Source of the DNA: Thermococcus paralvinellae
GTDB lineage: Archaea > Methanobacteriota_B > Thermococci > Thermococcales > Thermococcaceae
Assembly: GCF_000517445.1 (NCBI RefSeq)
Contig: NZ_CP006965.1
Location: 1,836,681-1,900,680 of the forward strand
Length of the DNA: 64,000 bases
Direction of reading: 5' to 3'
How positions within the stretch are numbered: the stretch's first letter is position 1; the number at the start of each line of letters is the position of its first letter. The position numbers and the translations under genes were made by a program. This document shows positions 25,498 through 32,684 of this stretch, piece by piece. Below the pieces are notes generated by a model. The model worked only from the letters and a program-made list of their open reading frames with translations, did no database searches and was not told where the DNA came from.

Positions 25498-25991
25498 CCG
25501 CACGCACCTTCATAAGCTTGTATTTTAAAGCTTCCAGAAACTTCACCAAGGGTATAATTTGTGGTGTTAATATAGATACCAACATTCACTGACTCATATT
25601 CACCCAGTGTAAAGCTAATACTATCCTCGGGTGTCATGTTTGAGTAGTAAAATCTTAAGCCATCCATTTGTGAAGTAATAATTACGCAAATAACTGATGT
25701 TCCTGTTTGGGTTACATTGTTCTCTACTCTCATAACGTCATCAAACTTGTAAATTGCATCTCTCGACAACCCCTCTCCGTATCCGGGGTAAAATGGATTA
25801 TCCTCACTAATATCAATTGTCAAATTTCCTCCATGATAGAGAAAAGCATACGGTGGGAGTGGTGTCTCAATAGTAAATGCACCATTACCATCTTCAAGAG
25901 CATAAGAAATAGGTACTGGTTTGTTAATGCTAATTGAGAAGAACAATACGAAAATTACTGCTACAGATAATATTATCTCCTTATTGATCAC
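25494..25991 (-). CDS. DUF1102/TasA-like exported or anchored small protein (third paralogue)
   Basis: A 165-residue protein with an N-terminal hydrophobic segment (EIILSVAVIFVLFFSISI), then a beta-rich domain homologous in pattern to the two upstream paralogues: PPYAFLYHGGNLTIDISEDNP, FYPGYGEGLSRDAIYKFDDVM and V-N-V. It lacks the NFxxYxxxR start, so it may stay anchored or be cleaved after ISYA. It has two cysteines, CVII near the middle and the C-terminal GACG, as in its paralogues. I chose GTG at 25991 with GAGGCGA at 5 nt spacing; the longer reading to 26033 has no ribosome binding site. Candidate minor or terminal fibre subunit. Confidence 0.72.
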   Translation of the reverse strand: MINKEIILSVAVIFVLFFSISINKPVPISYALEDGNGAFTIETPLPPYAFLYHGGNLTIDISEDNPFYPGYGEGLSRDAIYKFDDVMRVENNVTQTGTSVICVIITSQMDGLRFYYSNMTPEDSISFTLGEYESVNVGIYINTTNYTLGEVSGSFKIQAYEGACG

Positions 25992-26059
25992 TTTTATCGC
26001 CTCACAAATAAAAACTAAAATATCTGAGAGCAAATGCTCTCAATAAACTAGATTCATCA

Positions 26060-26596
26060 TCACGGGCATGCGCCTGCAATTGCATGTATCTGAAGTTGTG
26101 TTTGATAGGTTCCTAGTGCCATGTTTGTGTTGTCGAATATAAACCCAATTGGGACTGGGCTTCCATGGTATACTGTAAATGTTATTGAAGCAGCTGGACC
26201 TGCACTTGGGCTACTATAGTCGCCTGCGAATACTTCAACATCGTACGAACCTGAAACGCTGAGGGTTACACAAATTGGGTAGTCAGTTTGATTGTTTTCC
26301 CAAAGATCGTTGCTAACATTAAACATTTCTTCAAAAACATAGGTTGTGTTCGGGCTGAGTCCAAGTCCACCCCAAGCTGGCCTGTTTGGGTTATATTCGC
26401 TGATATCAATGTACAATTTTCCATTGCTTAAGCGTGCATATGGTTGTACTGGTGTCAAATCAATTAGCTCATTGTCATCTGCAACAATAGCAACTGTGAT
26501 GTCTCTGTCTGCTTCATAATACCTAAAGTTGGCTCCAGCGCCAACCGCCAACATCATCCCTACTAAAAGTAGGGCCAAACCAATAAGTTTATTCAT
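26060..26596 (-). CDS. DUF1102/TasA-like exported protein (second paralogue)
   Basis: A 178-residue exported protein. Signal peptide to GAGA (residue 22), mature start NFRYYEADRDITVAIVADDN, then ELIDLTPVQPYARL and a beta-sandwich-like region: NPNRPAWGGLGLSPNTTYVF, EEMFNVSNDLWENN. A central Cys (YPICVTLS) and a C-terminal Cys (GACP) could form a disulfide. GGAGGT precedes the ATG. The gene is 17 nt after the first paralogue. The fold and context recall TasA/camelysin proteins and the archaeal bundling pilin AbpA, which polymerise by donating an N-terminal strand; that analogy is inference. Confidence 0.8.
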   Translation of the reverse strand: MNKLIGLALLLVGMMLAVGAGANFRYYEADRDITVAIVADDNELIDLTPVQPYARLSNGKLYIDISEYNPNRPAWGGLGLSPNTTYVFEEMFNVSNDLWENNQTDYPICVTLSVSGSYDVEVFAGDYSSPSAGPAASITFTVYHGSPVPIGFIFDNTNMALGTYQTQLQIHAIAGACP

Positions 26597-26613
26597 TTTT
26601 TATACCTCCTTAC

Positions 26614-27204
26614 TCACTGTCCGCACTTGCCAACCAAAGCAGCTGGCTCTGTCCCAAGTCTGTAGGCTTTTATTCCCATAGCAACGTTCCATATGTCTCC
26701 TGGACTATCGCCATCTGCACTCAAGTCAAGACCAATCTTAACTGTATCTCCTGGTGTAACTACGAAACAAACATCCTCATCTGCTGTATCTGATGAACTA
26801 GCTATGGCTCCAGTTGCTACTTCATATACATCTCCCTCATGTCCGTAGAACTCTACGTTAGTGCTGTTTGAGGTTATCCTAACAACTATAGTCATGTTCT
26901 CCCAAAGGTCGTTGCTAACTTCAAAGACTTCATCAAAATTGTATTCACTTGATGGGCTTATTCCGTTTCCATATCCTGGATAGTTTGGGTTATTGACTGA
27001 GAAGTCAATTACTAGAACACCGGTTACGTCGTCTATGTATGCATAGGGTTGTATTGGTGTTAAATCAATTAGCTCATTGTCGTCCGGAACAATATGCCAG
27101 TGGACGCTTCTGCTTGCATTGTAATCACTAAAATTGGCTCCTGCACCAAGCACGAGACCAAAGGCCACTAAAAGGCCGAAAATTCCAAGTGCTAACTTTT
27201 TCAC
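26614..27204 (-). CDS. DUF1102/TasA-like exported protein (first paralogue)
   Basis: A 196-residue exported protein, the first structural gene of the block. Signal peptide to GAGA (residue 23), mature start NFSDYNASRSVHWHIVPDDN, then ELIDLTPIQPYAYI, almost identical to the next paralogue, then NPNYPGYGNGISPSSEYNF and EVFEVSNDLWEN. It carries a longer C-terminal part with a Cys in EDVCFVV and another in GKCGQ. I chose GTG at 27204 because AAGGAGATG gives proper spacing; an ATG at 27213 is inside that site. A TATA-like CCTATATAC lies near 27270-27278 on this strand, giving a leader of roughly 50 nt and its own promoter. Likely the major subunit of a surface filament (inference). Confidence 0.8.
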   Translation of the reverse strand: MKKLALGIFGLLVAFGLVLGAGANFSDYNASRSVHWHIVPDDNELIDLTPIQPYAYIDDVTGVLVIDFSVNNPNYPGYGNGISPSSEYNFDEVFEVSNDLWENMTIVVRITSNSTNVEFYGHEGDVYEVATGAIASSSDTADEDVCFVVTPGDTVKIGLDLSADGDSPGDIWNVAMGIKAYRLGTEPAALVGKCGQ

Positions 27205-27267
27205 TTTTTTCATCTCCTTATTTTTCGGAGCCCCCTTGAATAGGGACTTCAAAGGAAATCTTTGCAA

Positions 27268-27317
27268 CTGATGTATATAGGTAATTAGAAAATTCGAAAG
27301 GGTAATCGGTAATTACC
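27268..27317 (-). promoter_or_regulatory. promoter of the fibre-like operon with three GGTAAT repeats
   Basis: Plus-strand GGTAAT occurs at 27280-27285, 27301-27306 and 27308-27313; the last forms a perfect 10-bp palindrome GGTAATTACC (27308-27317) that overlaps the stop codon of the upstream regulator gene. The cluster sits directly upstream of the minus-strand TATA (near 27270-27278). This is a good candidate operator for one of the two adjacent winged-helix proteins. Confidence 0.5.
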
Positions 27318-27759
27318 TCTCTCCTTTTATGATTTTTCTTTCTTTCATCCTTTGAACTATGGATAAAGCCAAAAAGGCGCTTGAAATCACAAAACCCTCC
27401 CAGCTTTGTGCTATGTAACTCAATATCACTGAGCTAAGAGCAAGTATGGTATAAACAGTGGCCCATCTCACATCATTTTTATTTACAATCTCCATGTAGA
27501 CATCAACGTTTTCAGGAATTCGGATGAGTTTAATGGTTCCATGCTTAAATTCTATTATTCCCTCCCTTTCCATCTTTGGAATGTGAGTTTGTATCAGGCT
27601 TACATAAACGCTTTTTCTGTGTTTCCTGTCAGTATTCCCTTCTTTTTCTGCAATGTATCTAACTAAATCTCTGAGATCAGCTTCTCCATTTGATTTCTGT
27701 AAGAACTCTATGACACACATTCTCCTATCGTTCCCCAAGATCATGGCTGAGGTAGTCAT
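27313..27759 (-). CDS. winged-helix regulator with C-terminal membrane hairpin
   Basis: A 148-residue protein: an N-terminal winged helix of the archaeal DUF7344-like type (RRMCVIEFLQKSNGEADLRDLVRYIA, then RKSVYVSLIQTHIPKMEREGIIEF) followed by two membrane segments (about residues 98-115 and 118-134) and a basic tail. A membrane-tethered transcription factor could sense the state of the cell surface. It overlaps the upstream small winged-helix gene by 4 nt (ATGA) and lies directly before the exported-protein genes, whose promoter overlaps its stop codon. Probably the local regulator. Confidence 0.75.
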   Translation of the reverse strand: MTTSAMILGNDRRMCVIEFLQKSNGEADLRDLVRYIAEKEGNTDRKHRKSVYVSLIQTHIPKMEREGIIEFKHGTIKLIRIPENVDVYMEIVNKNDVRWATVYTILALSSVILSYIAQSWEGFVISSAFLALSIVQRMKERKIIKGER

Positions 27760-27974
27760 TTATCTCGCCTCAAACGGTAATGTCGCCGATGATTGGTGTT
27801 GATATAGTACACCTCTATTATGTTTTCTTTGATAAGGCTTCTAAGTACGCTTTCAACTTTTTGTCTCGTACACTCAATCCCTCTCTCGTTAAGCTTCCTA
27901 GTAAGAATAGCAACAGTTGAATAACCTTCTCTACGTAGAATATCAATGATATTCTCTCTAAGTTTCTGCTTCAT
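27756..27974 (-). CDS. small winged-helix DNA-binding protein
   Basis: A 72-residue winged-helix protein: KLRENIIDILRREGYSTVAIL, then a recognition helix CTRQKVESVLRSLIKENIIE and a basic wing INTNHRRHYRLRRDK. The size leaves no room for a sensor domain. ATG at 27974 follows AAGGTGAG; the GTG at 27983 is part of that site. It heads the operon, with a TATA-like TTTATAG about 30-40 nt upstream on this strand. It is translationally coupled to the membrane-linked regulator, so both probably act on the fibre-like operon. Confidence 0.75.
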   Translation of the reverse strand: MKQKLRENIIDILRREGYSTVAILTRKLNERGIECTRQKVESVLRSLIKENIIEVYYINTNHRRHYRLRRDK

Positions 27975-28243
27975 ACTACTCACCTTACGGTATTGTCGTA
28001 TGCTTATACTATAAATACTTTCCTAAAAAGTCTGATTTTTAGAAAATTGTAAATTTTAGAGCATATAACTCTCAAAAAAAGAAAATTTGCTTTTTATTAT
28101 TATTTAATCTTTCGCTTTTGAAATGGAGTAATTTGAAAAGTTTTTTAATTTTTGGAAAATTTACAATTAGTTTCATGAAAACAACAACTTGATTACTTGA
28201 AATCCAGCAATAAGAAAATTTTAAATCTGGAGCCCGGGGGTTT

Positions 28244-28319
28244 GGTAGCCCCGCGGGGATTCGAACCCCGGTCGCGGGATCCAGAGTCCCGCATGCTTGG
28301 CCGCTACACCACGGGGCTA
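28244..28319 (-). tRNA. tRNA-Gln (CTG), CCA encoded
   Basis: Minus strand: acceptor arms AGCCCCG/CGGGGCT, anticodon arm CGGGA-CTCTGGA-TCCCG with anticodon CTG, T arm CGGGG-TTCGAAT-CCCCG, discriminator A and an encoded CCA. A TATA-like AAATTTAAAAACC lies upstream on this strand. It is intron-free. Confidence 0.94.
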
Positions 28320-28466
28320 TGCCCATGAACATTCACACGATGAAGGTTTTTAAATTTTACTCCTTTTCTCTCTTTAGGTTTTTTCATGCTCCCAATACTC
28401 TCTCTGCATCTATGCAAAAGCAAAAATTTATATTTTTCTTCCGTGTAATCATTACCGGGGATTTCA

Positions 28467-28724
28467 ATGGACTTTGCCCTCTTTATGGAAAGATATGGAT
28501 ACAAAATTCTGTTGCTGATTGTTAGCGCAGCTGTACTTGCAGTCATTCTCACGCCTTTTGTGATGACTTTCTGGGCCTTCAGCAGTAGCGGCATTGTGGC
28601 CGCGGTTATCGCGGTAATAGTGTTCGCAATAGGCATAGCATTAATGGTCGTCCCGAAATTCTCGAATTTTGCTGACAAGATAAGGCAGACTCACATCATT
28701 GAAGACTGGAACGAGAAAAAGTGA
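28467..28724 (+). CDS. small two-TM membrane protein
   Basis: An 85-residue protein with two strongly hydrophobic helices (about residues 13-35 and 43-63) separated by a short loop, and a soluble charged C-terminal tail FADKIRQTHIIEDWNEKK. The ATG follows GGGGATTT. It stands alone between tRNA genes that are transcribed in the opposite direction. I do not recognise a family and cannot assign a function. Confidence 0.7.
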   Translation: MDFALFMERYGYKILLLIVSAAVLAVILTPFVMTFWAFSSSGIVAAVIAVIVFAIGIALMVVPKFSNFADKIRQTHIIEDWNEKK

Positions 28725-28808
28725 GTCTCTACAAGAAATAAGAAAGCAAATTTTACACTAATGAACAATTTTCGCTGATGCAAGGTTTAGCCAAGCAAAC
28801 TGTTTGTT

Positions 28809-28820
28809 AGAAAAGTTTGT
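28809..28820 (-). terminator. tRNA-Lys 3' trailer, T-run
   Basis: On the minus strand the tRNA 3' end is followed by AACAAACTTTTCT. The same segment follows tRNA-Asp (29014-29026), so it is probably a reused archaeal oligo-T terminator. Confidence 0.45.
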
Positions 28821-28898
28821 TGGCGGGCCGGGCGGGATTCGAACCCGCGACCACCGGGTTAAAAGCCCGGTGCTCTGACCAGGCTGAGCTACCGGCCC
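28821..28898 (-). tRNA. tRNA-Lys (TTT), CCA encoded
   Basis: Minus strand: acceptor arms GGGCCGG/CCGGCCC, D arm AGCTC...GAGC, anticodon arm CCGGG-CTTTTAA-CCCGG with anticodon TTT, T arm GCGGG-TTCGAAT-CCCGC, discriminator G, encoded CCA. A TATA-like GCTTATAAAATG lies upstream on this strand (about 28924-28936). Confidence 0.95.
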
Positions 28899-29013
28899 TC
28901 GCTTAGGGATAAGCCAATGTCATTTTATAAGCTTTACTATTGTTTAGTCCCAATAACAGTTGACCAACAGGAAGACTATTGTTCAATTTTGCACTCTTTC
29001 AAAGCTTTGATGC

Positions 29014-29026
29014 AGAAAAGTTTGTT
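29014..29026 (-). terminator. 5S-tRNA-Asp transcript 3' trailer, T-run
   Basis: AACAAACTTTTCT on the minus strand directly after the tRNA-Asp CCA, identical to the segment after tRNA-Lys. Likely termination/processing site of the 5S-tRNA-Asp transcript. Confidence 0.45.
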
Positions 29027-29104
29027 TGGCGCCCGGGTCGGGATTTGAACCCGAGTCGCGGGAGTGACAGTCCCGCATGATGGGCCGGGCTACACCACCC
29101 GGGC
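29027..29104 (-). tRNA. tRNA-Asp (GTC), CCA encoded
   Basis: Minus strand: acceptor arms GCCCGGG/CCCGGGC, anticodon arm CGGGA-CTGTCAC-TCCCG with anticodon GTC, T arm TCGGG-TTCAAAT-CCCGA, discriminator G, encoded CCA. It is 7 nt downstream of the 5S rRNA gene with no promoter between them, so it is co-transcribed with it, as known in Thermococcales. Confidence 0.95.
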
Positions 29105-29111
29105 GCTTTGA

Positions 29112-29237
29112 GTGGCCGGCGGCGTCCCCGGTTTCCCGCCCCCTCTCGGAGGGCAGTACACCCGGGATCGCTGGCGGGCTTAACTTCCGGGGTCGAAACG
29201 AGACCGGGTGTAACCCCGCCGCTATGGCCGCCGTACC
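29112..29237 (-). rRNA. 5S ribosomal RNA
   Basis: On the minus strand the sequence follows the Thermococcales 5S rRNA from TACGGCGGCCATAGCGGC through the conserved AAGTTAAGCCCG and CCTCCGAGAGG segments to GCCGCCGGCC, whose end pairs with the 5' end (helix I). About 125 nt. Ends are approximate by a few nucleotides. It stands apart from any 16S/23S genes and heads a 5S-tRNA-Asp unit. Confidence 0.95.
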
Positions 29238-29258
29238 GATACATACTCACCGTTAGTT

Positions 29259-29276
29259 GATTTATAAAGTTTGCGG
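29259..29276 (-). promoter_or_regulatory. 5S rRNA promoter
   Basis: Minus-strand GCAAACTTTATAAATC provides BRE and a TTTATAAA TATA box (29261-29268) centred about 27 nt upstream of the 5S 5' end, which is the canonical archaeal distance. Confidence 0.65.
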
Positions 29277-29328
29277 TGTTGAAAAAGATTAATAATGCTG
29301 AACTCCTAAAACTTCAAAGGTGGTGATA

Positions 29329-29904
29329 ATGGGATTAATTGAGGATAAGGCTTTAGTTGAGGCGGCTCTTTTCGTTGCCGGGAGGCCTTTGAGCATAAAA
29401 GAACTCTCAAAAGCGCTTGGAATAAGGTCTCTTGATTATCTAGAAAAACTGATTGAGTTAATTGCTGCGGAGTATGCTGAGAGAAAAAGTGCAATCGAAG
29501 TTGTTAGGGTTTTGGGAGATAAATATGTTATGCAGGTTAAGCAGGAGTACTCTCAGAGGGTAATTCACCTGATGCCAAAGCCTGACTTAAGGACTGGTGA
29601 GCTAAAAACCCTTGCATTAATTGCATATCTCCAGCCAATAGAGCAGAGCAAGATAATAAAACTCAGGGGAAGTCAAGCATATGAACACATCAAGCGTCTC
29701 CTTCAAATGGGGTTAATTTATGCTGAACCCTATGAAAGGACTAAGCTTCTAGGAACAACTCAAAAGTTTGCTGAGCTTTATGGATTTCCAGAAAATGACC
29801 CACTGCTAATTAAAGAGGCATTCAAAAAGGTTGTTCATGCTGAATATGCCGATTTAATCGAAAAACTTGAGAAAACTGAAAAAGGTGAAAAAGAGGCTGA
29901 GTAA
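29329..29904 (+). CDS. scpB: segregation and condensation protein ScpB
   Basis: Kleisin-associated subunit of the SMC-ScpAB chromosome-organising complex. The 191-residue protein has two winged-helix domains: LVEAALFVAGRPLSIKELSKALGI at the start, and RTGELKTLALIAYLQPIEQSKI with LLQMGLIYAEPYERTKLLGT, which carries the family hallmark of the second domain. ATG at 29329 is preceded by AAGGTGGTGA. No scpA or smc gene is adjacent here. C-terminal tail is a charged EKTEKGEKEAE. Confidence 0.88.
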   Translation: MGLIEDKALVEAALFVAGRPLSIKELSKALGIRSLDYLEKLIELIAAEYAERKSAIEVVRVLGDKYVMQVKQEYSQRVIHLMPKPDLRTGELKTLALIAYLQPIEQSKIIKLRGSQAYEHIKRLLQMGLIYAEPYERTKLLGTTQKFAELYGFPENDPLLIKEAFKKVVHAEYADLIEKLEKTEKGEKEAE

Positions 29905-30027
29905 TTTCTTGGAGCTTTAGTTTTCTAATTTCTAAGCAAAAAAGAAAATTCGTGGTTATTTTGTAAAATTTGGAGCTTCAAAAAGTTTAAATACTTGAAT
30001 TGAAAATTACTATCTAGGTGAGTGTAT

Positions 30028-31095
30028 ATGACCGTGTTGACCAAGGAACAGATTGTTGAGCTTATCCGAAAACAAAAAGGACTCAACTTAGATGAAATCG
30101 AGGAAAAAATTGCTGAAATAGTTCAAAGAGATAAAATCTCAGAGCATGCTGCTGCTCTATTACTCGCTGAGCAGCTAGGAGTTAACTTGGAAGAGACAGT
30201 TTCTCTGATGTACATCGCTGATTTAGTTCCAGGCATGAGGGATGTGAACATAGTCGGCAGGATTATGCGCAAGTATGGAGTCAGAGAGTACATTAAGAAA
30301 GATGGAAGCAGGGGGCAAGTTGCAAGCCTCTTAATTTATGATAGCACTGGAAGAGCTAGAGTAGTTCTCTGGGATGGGAAAGTTTCCGAATACTATAATA
30401 AGCTTCAGATTGGGGACATAATAAAGGTAATTGATGCAAATGTCAGAGAAAGCTTGGCGGGACTTCCAGAGCTTCATGTGAACTTCAGGAGCAGAATAAT
30501 TGTGAATCCAGAAGACCCAAGAGTAGAAGAGATACCTCCGCTTGAAGAAGTTAGGACATATTCATATTCAAGAAGGAAAATTGCAGATATTATGGGTGGG
30601 GAAAAGTTTGTTGAGCTCAGAGGAACAATTGCAAAGCTTTACAGAGTTATAGTTTACAATGCATGTCCAGAGTGTAAGAGGAAAGTTGACTATGATCCAG
30701 GAATGGAAGTGTGGATTTGTCCGGAGCATGGGGAGGTAACACCGCTAAAAATGACAGTAATTGACTTTGGAATTGATGACTCAACAGGCTATATCAGGGT
30801 TACACTGTTTGGTGAAGACGCTGCTGAGCTTTTGGGGGTTGATCCAGAGGAAATAAGCGAAAAGCTAAAAGAGCTGACAGAGATGGGAATGACAATCAAG
30901 GAAGCTGGAAGAAAATTAGCCGAGGAAGAGTTCTATCCACTACTTGGAAGGGAAATAATCGTTAGAGGAAACGTTGTCGAAGACAGATTCTTAGGACTTC
31001 TCCTCAAAGCGTCTTCATGGGAGGATGTGGATTATAAAGGAGAGATTGAGAGAGTTAGGAGAGAGCTCAAAGGCATTCTTAAGGAGGTGTTCTGA
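30028..31095 (+). CDS. replication protein A, 41-kDa subunit (RPA41)
   Basis: Large subunit of the heterotrimeric single-strand DNA-binding protein of Thermococcales, used in replication, repair and recombination. The 355-residue protein has an N-terminal helical part, an OB fold (VNIVGRIMRKYGVREY, LLIYDSTGRARVVLWDG), a second OB fold with a zinc finger CPECKRKVDYDPG...CPEH (about residues 211-235), and a C-terminal helical region. A TATA element AAAAAGTTTAAATAC lies near 29979-29993, and AGGTGAG precedes the ATG at 30028. First gene of the three-gene RPA operon, overlapping the next by 1 nt. Confidence 0.93.
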   Translation: MTVLTKEQIVELIRKQKGLNLDEIEEKIAEIVQRDKISEHAAALLLAEQLGVNLEETVSLMYIADLVPGMRDVNIVGRIMRKYGVREYIKKDGSRGQVASLLIYDSTGRARVVLWDGKVSEYYNKLQIGDIIKVIDANVRESLAGLPELHVNFRSRIIVNPEDPRVEEIPPLEEVRTYSYSRRKIADIMGGEKFVELRGTIAKLYRVIVYNACPECKRKVDYDPGMEVWICPEHGEVTPLKMTVIDFGIDDSTGYIRVTLFGEDAAELLGVDPEEISEKLKELTEMGMTIKEAGRKLAEEEFYPLLGREIIVRGNVVEDRFLGLLLKASSWEDVDYKGEIERVRRELKGILKEVF

Positions 31096-31466
31096 TGGAA
31101 GAGCTTCAACCACAAATTAGACGTAGAAAACCAGCTGTGGAGAGAAAAATCGGTGAGATAACTGAAGAAGATACAAGGGTTGCATTAATTGGAAAGGTAG
31201 TCAAAGTGGATAAGCTTGACTATTTATTCTGGCTGGATGATGGAACTGGTGTTGCTGTAATCGAGACAGAGGAAAATGTCCTTCCAAAAGTTGGAGAGAC
31301 TGTTAGAGTAATAGGCAGAATAATCAGAAATGAGGGAATGCACATTTATGCCGAGGTTGTTCAAGACTTTGGTGACGCAGATTTGGAAGCTTTAGAAGAA
31401 ATTCAAGAGCTTGAGAAAAAAGTTTTGCCAAAAATTGAAAATGCCTTGGCGTGGTGGTCAGAATGA
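31095..31466 (+). CDS. replication protein A, 14-kDa subunit (RPA14)
   Basis: Smallest subunit of the RPA trimer; a 123-residue single OB fold (TRVALIGKVVKVDKLDYLFWLDDGTGVAVIE) with a C-terminal helix that would join the three-helix trimerisation bundle. Translationally coupled on both sides: TGATG with RPA41, ATGA with RPA32. Confidence 0.9.
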   Translation: MEELQPQIRRRKPAVERKIGEITEEDTRVALIGKVVKVDKLDYLFWLDDGTGVAVIETEENVLPKVGETVRVIGRIIRNEGMHIYAEVVQDFGDADLEALEEIQELEKKVLPKIENALAWWSE

Positions 31467-32266
31467 AGAAGCGCTTACCCGCTACAAGAGTTTATATTAA
31501 AGACATCCTTGAGGGATTCTATGTCAAAAGCGAGGGTGACTTTGAGCCCAATTATCTAATCACAAAAGATGCGAGAAAAGTTTACAGAGCTAAGATAGTT
31601 GCAACTGTTGTGAGAGACCCAGTAATAGCTGAAGATGAGACGTATGGAAAGTTTCAAGTTGATGATGGCACTGGTGTAATCTGGGTTCTGGGATTCAGGG
31701 ACGATACAAAGTTTGCCAAGCTCGTTAAAAAAGGCGACTTAGTGCAGATTATTGGAAAGATTGCAGAGTGGAGAGGGGATAAGCAGATTTTGGTTGAAGG
31801 AGTTTCAAAAGTTCATCCAAACATGTGGATTCTCCACCGCTATGAGACACTGAGAGATAAGGTGGAGCACATAAAGAAGGCCAAGATTGCGTTTGAAATC
31901 TACAACACATATGGCATAACAGCAAAAGCCAAGGTAATTGCAAAGAATAAGGGGATAAGTGAAGATTTGCTTGAAACAATTGATGAGCTCTATGCAATAA
32001 TGATTGAACAAAGGGCAGAGGAAGCATTGGAAGAGGAAATGTTCGAGGAAGAAGAGAAGAAAGTTGATGAAACCCTTGAAGAGGCCAAAAAGGCTATACT
32101 TGAGATATTGAGATCAAAAGGTGAAAGACCAGTTTCAAGAAAGTATATAGAGAGAAAACTGCAGGAGAAGTTTGAGCCAGATGTCATTGATGACGCTATC
32201 AGGGAACTCCTGGCAGAAGGGGAAATCTACGAACCAGAAATTGGCTATTACAAGATTCTGGCTTGA
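31463..32266 (+). CDS. replication protein A, 32-kDa subunit (RPA32)
   Basis: Third RPA subunit, 267 residues: an N-terminal OB fold (YRAKIVATVVRDPVIAEDE, VDDGTGVIWVLGF, VQIIGKIAEWRGDKQILVEG), a helical acidic linker with many Glu/Lys, and a C-terminal winged helix (ILRSKGERPVSRKYIERKL) as in eukaryotic RPA32. ATG at 31463 overlaps the RPA14 stop by 4 nt; the GTG at 31451 is within RPA14 and not preferred. Ends the operon. Confidence 0.92.
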   Translation: MKKRLPATRVYIKDILEGFYVKSEGDFEPNYLITKDARKVYRAKIVATVVRDPVIAEDETYGKFQVDDGTGVIWVLGFRDDTKFAKLVKKGDLVQIIGKIAEWRGDKQILVEGVSKVHPNMWILHRYETLRDKVEHIKKAKIAFEIYNTYGITAKAKVIAKNKGISEDLLETIDELYAIMIEQRAEEALEEEMFEEEEKKVDETLEEAKKAILEILRSKGERPVSRKYIERKLQEKFEPDVIDDAIRELLAEGEIYEPEIGYYKILA

Positions 32267-32303
32267 TTTTATTTCCTTCTTTGTTAAAAATAGAAAAATA
32301 AGC

Positions 32304-32684
32304 TTAATATTGTTCTCTCATTGTCCTTATTACTGGGTCATAAATAAGTGTTGAGGTTATGCTGTCCACACTCCTAAAAAATTCTTCCTTTCCTTCTTCA
32401 AACCTCATGTTATCAACTTTGATTATTTCACACCTGCTACCAAGAATCCACTTTCCGAGGATTATTTTTTCTTTTCCATTGTATGAGGCGTCAATTCTTA
32501 TGAGGCCGTATGGTACATCTGCGGTCCACCAGTTTGCTTTAAAGTCTATTTTCCATCCTAGCTTTTCTAGTTCCTTAACCATAATATCCATTGTTTCTCC
32601 GGGACCATAAGGAGTTCTAAAAGTAATAACGAGCCATAACTCATCTCTCCCAAGATTTTCCTCAAATACCTCTTGAAAAGTCAT
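32304..32684 (-). CDS. small conserved protein coupled to DGGGP synthase gene
   Basis: A 126-residue soluble alpha/beta protein without cysteine clusters (one Cys) or membrane segments: LWLVITFRTPYGPGETMDIMVKELEKLGWKI, then a strand-rich middle TADVPYGLIRIDASYNGKE. I do not recognise it. It overlaps the upstream UbiA-type gene by 4 nt (ATGA), so it is co-translated and may be linked to lipid synthesis only by position. Confidence 0.7.
   Translation of the reverse strand: MTFQEVFEENLGRDELWLVITFRTPYGPGETMDIMVKELEKLGWKIDFKANWWTADVPYGLIRIDASYNGKEKIILGKWILGSRCEIIKVDNMRFEEGKEEFFRSVDSITSTLIYDPVIRTMREQY

Noticed and set aside
28072-28332. 86-codon frame across tRNA-Gln
   Set aside because: Again an accidental frame across a tRNA; no coding signals.
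28999-29250. 83-codon frame across tRNA-Asp and the 5S gene
   Set aside because: GC-rich RNA genes give long open frames by chance. The RNA genes explain the region fully.
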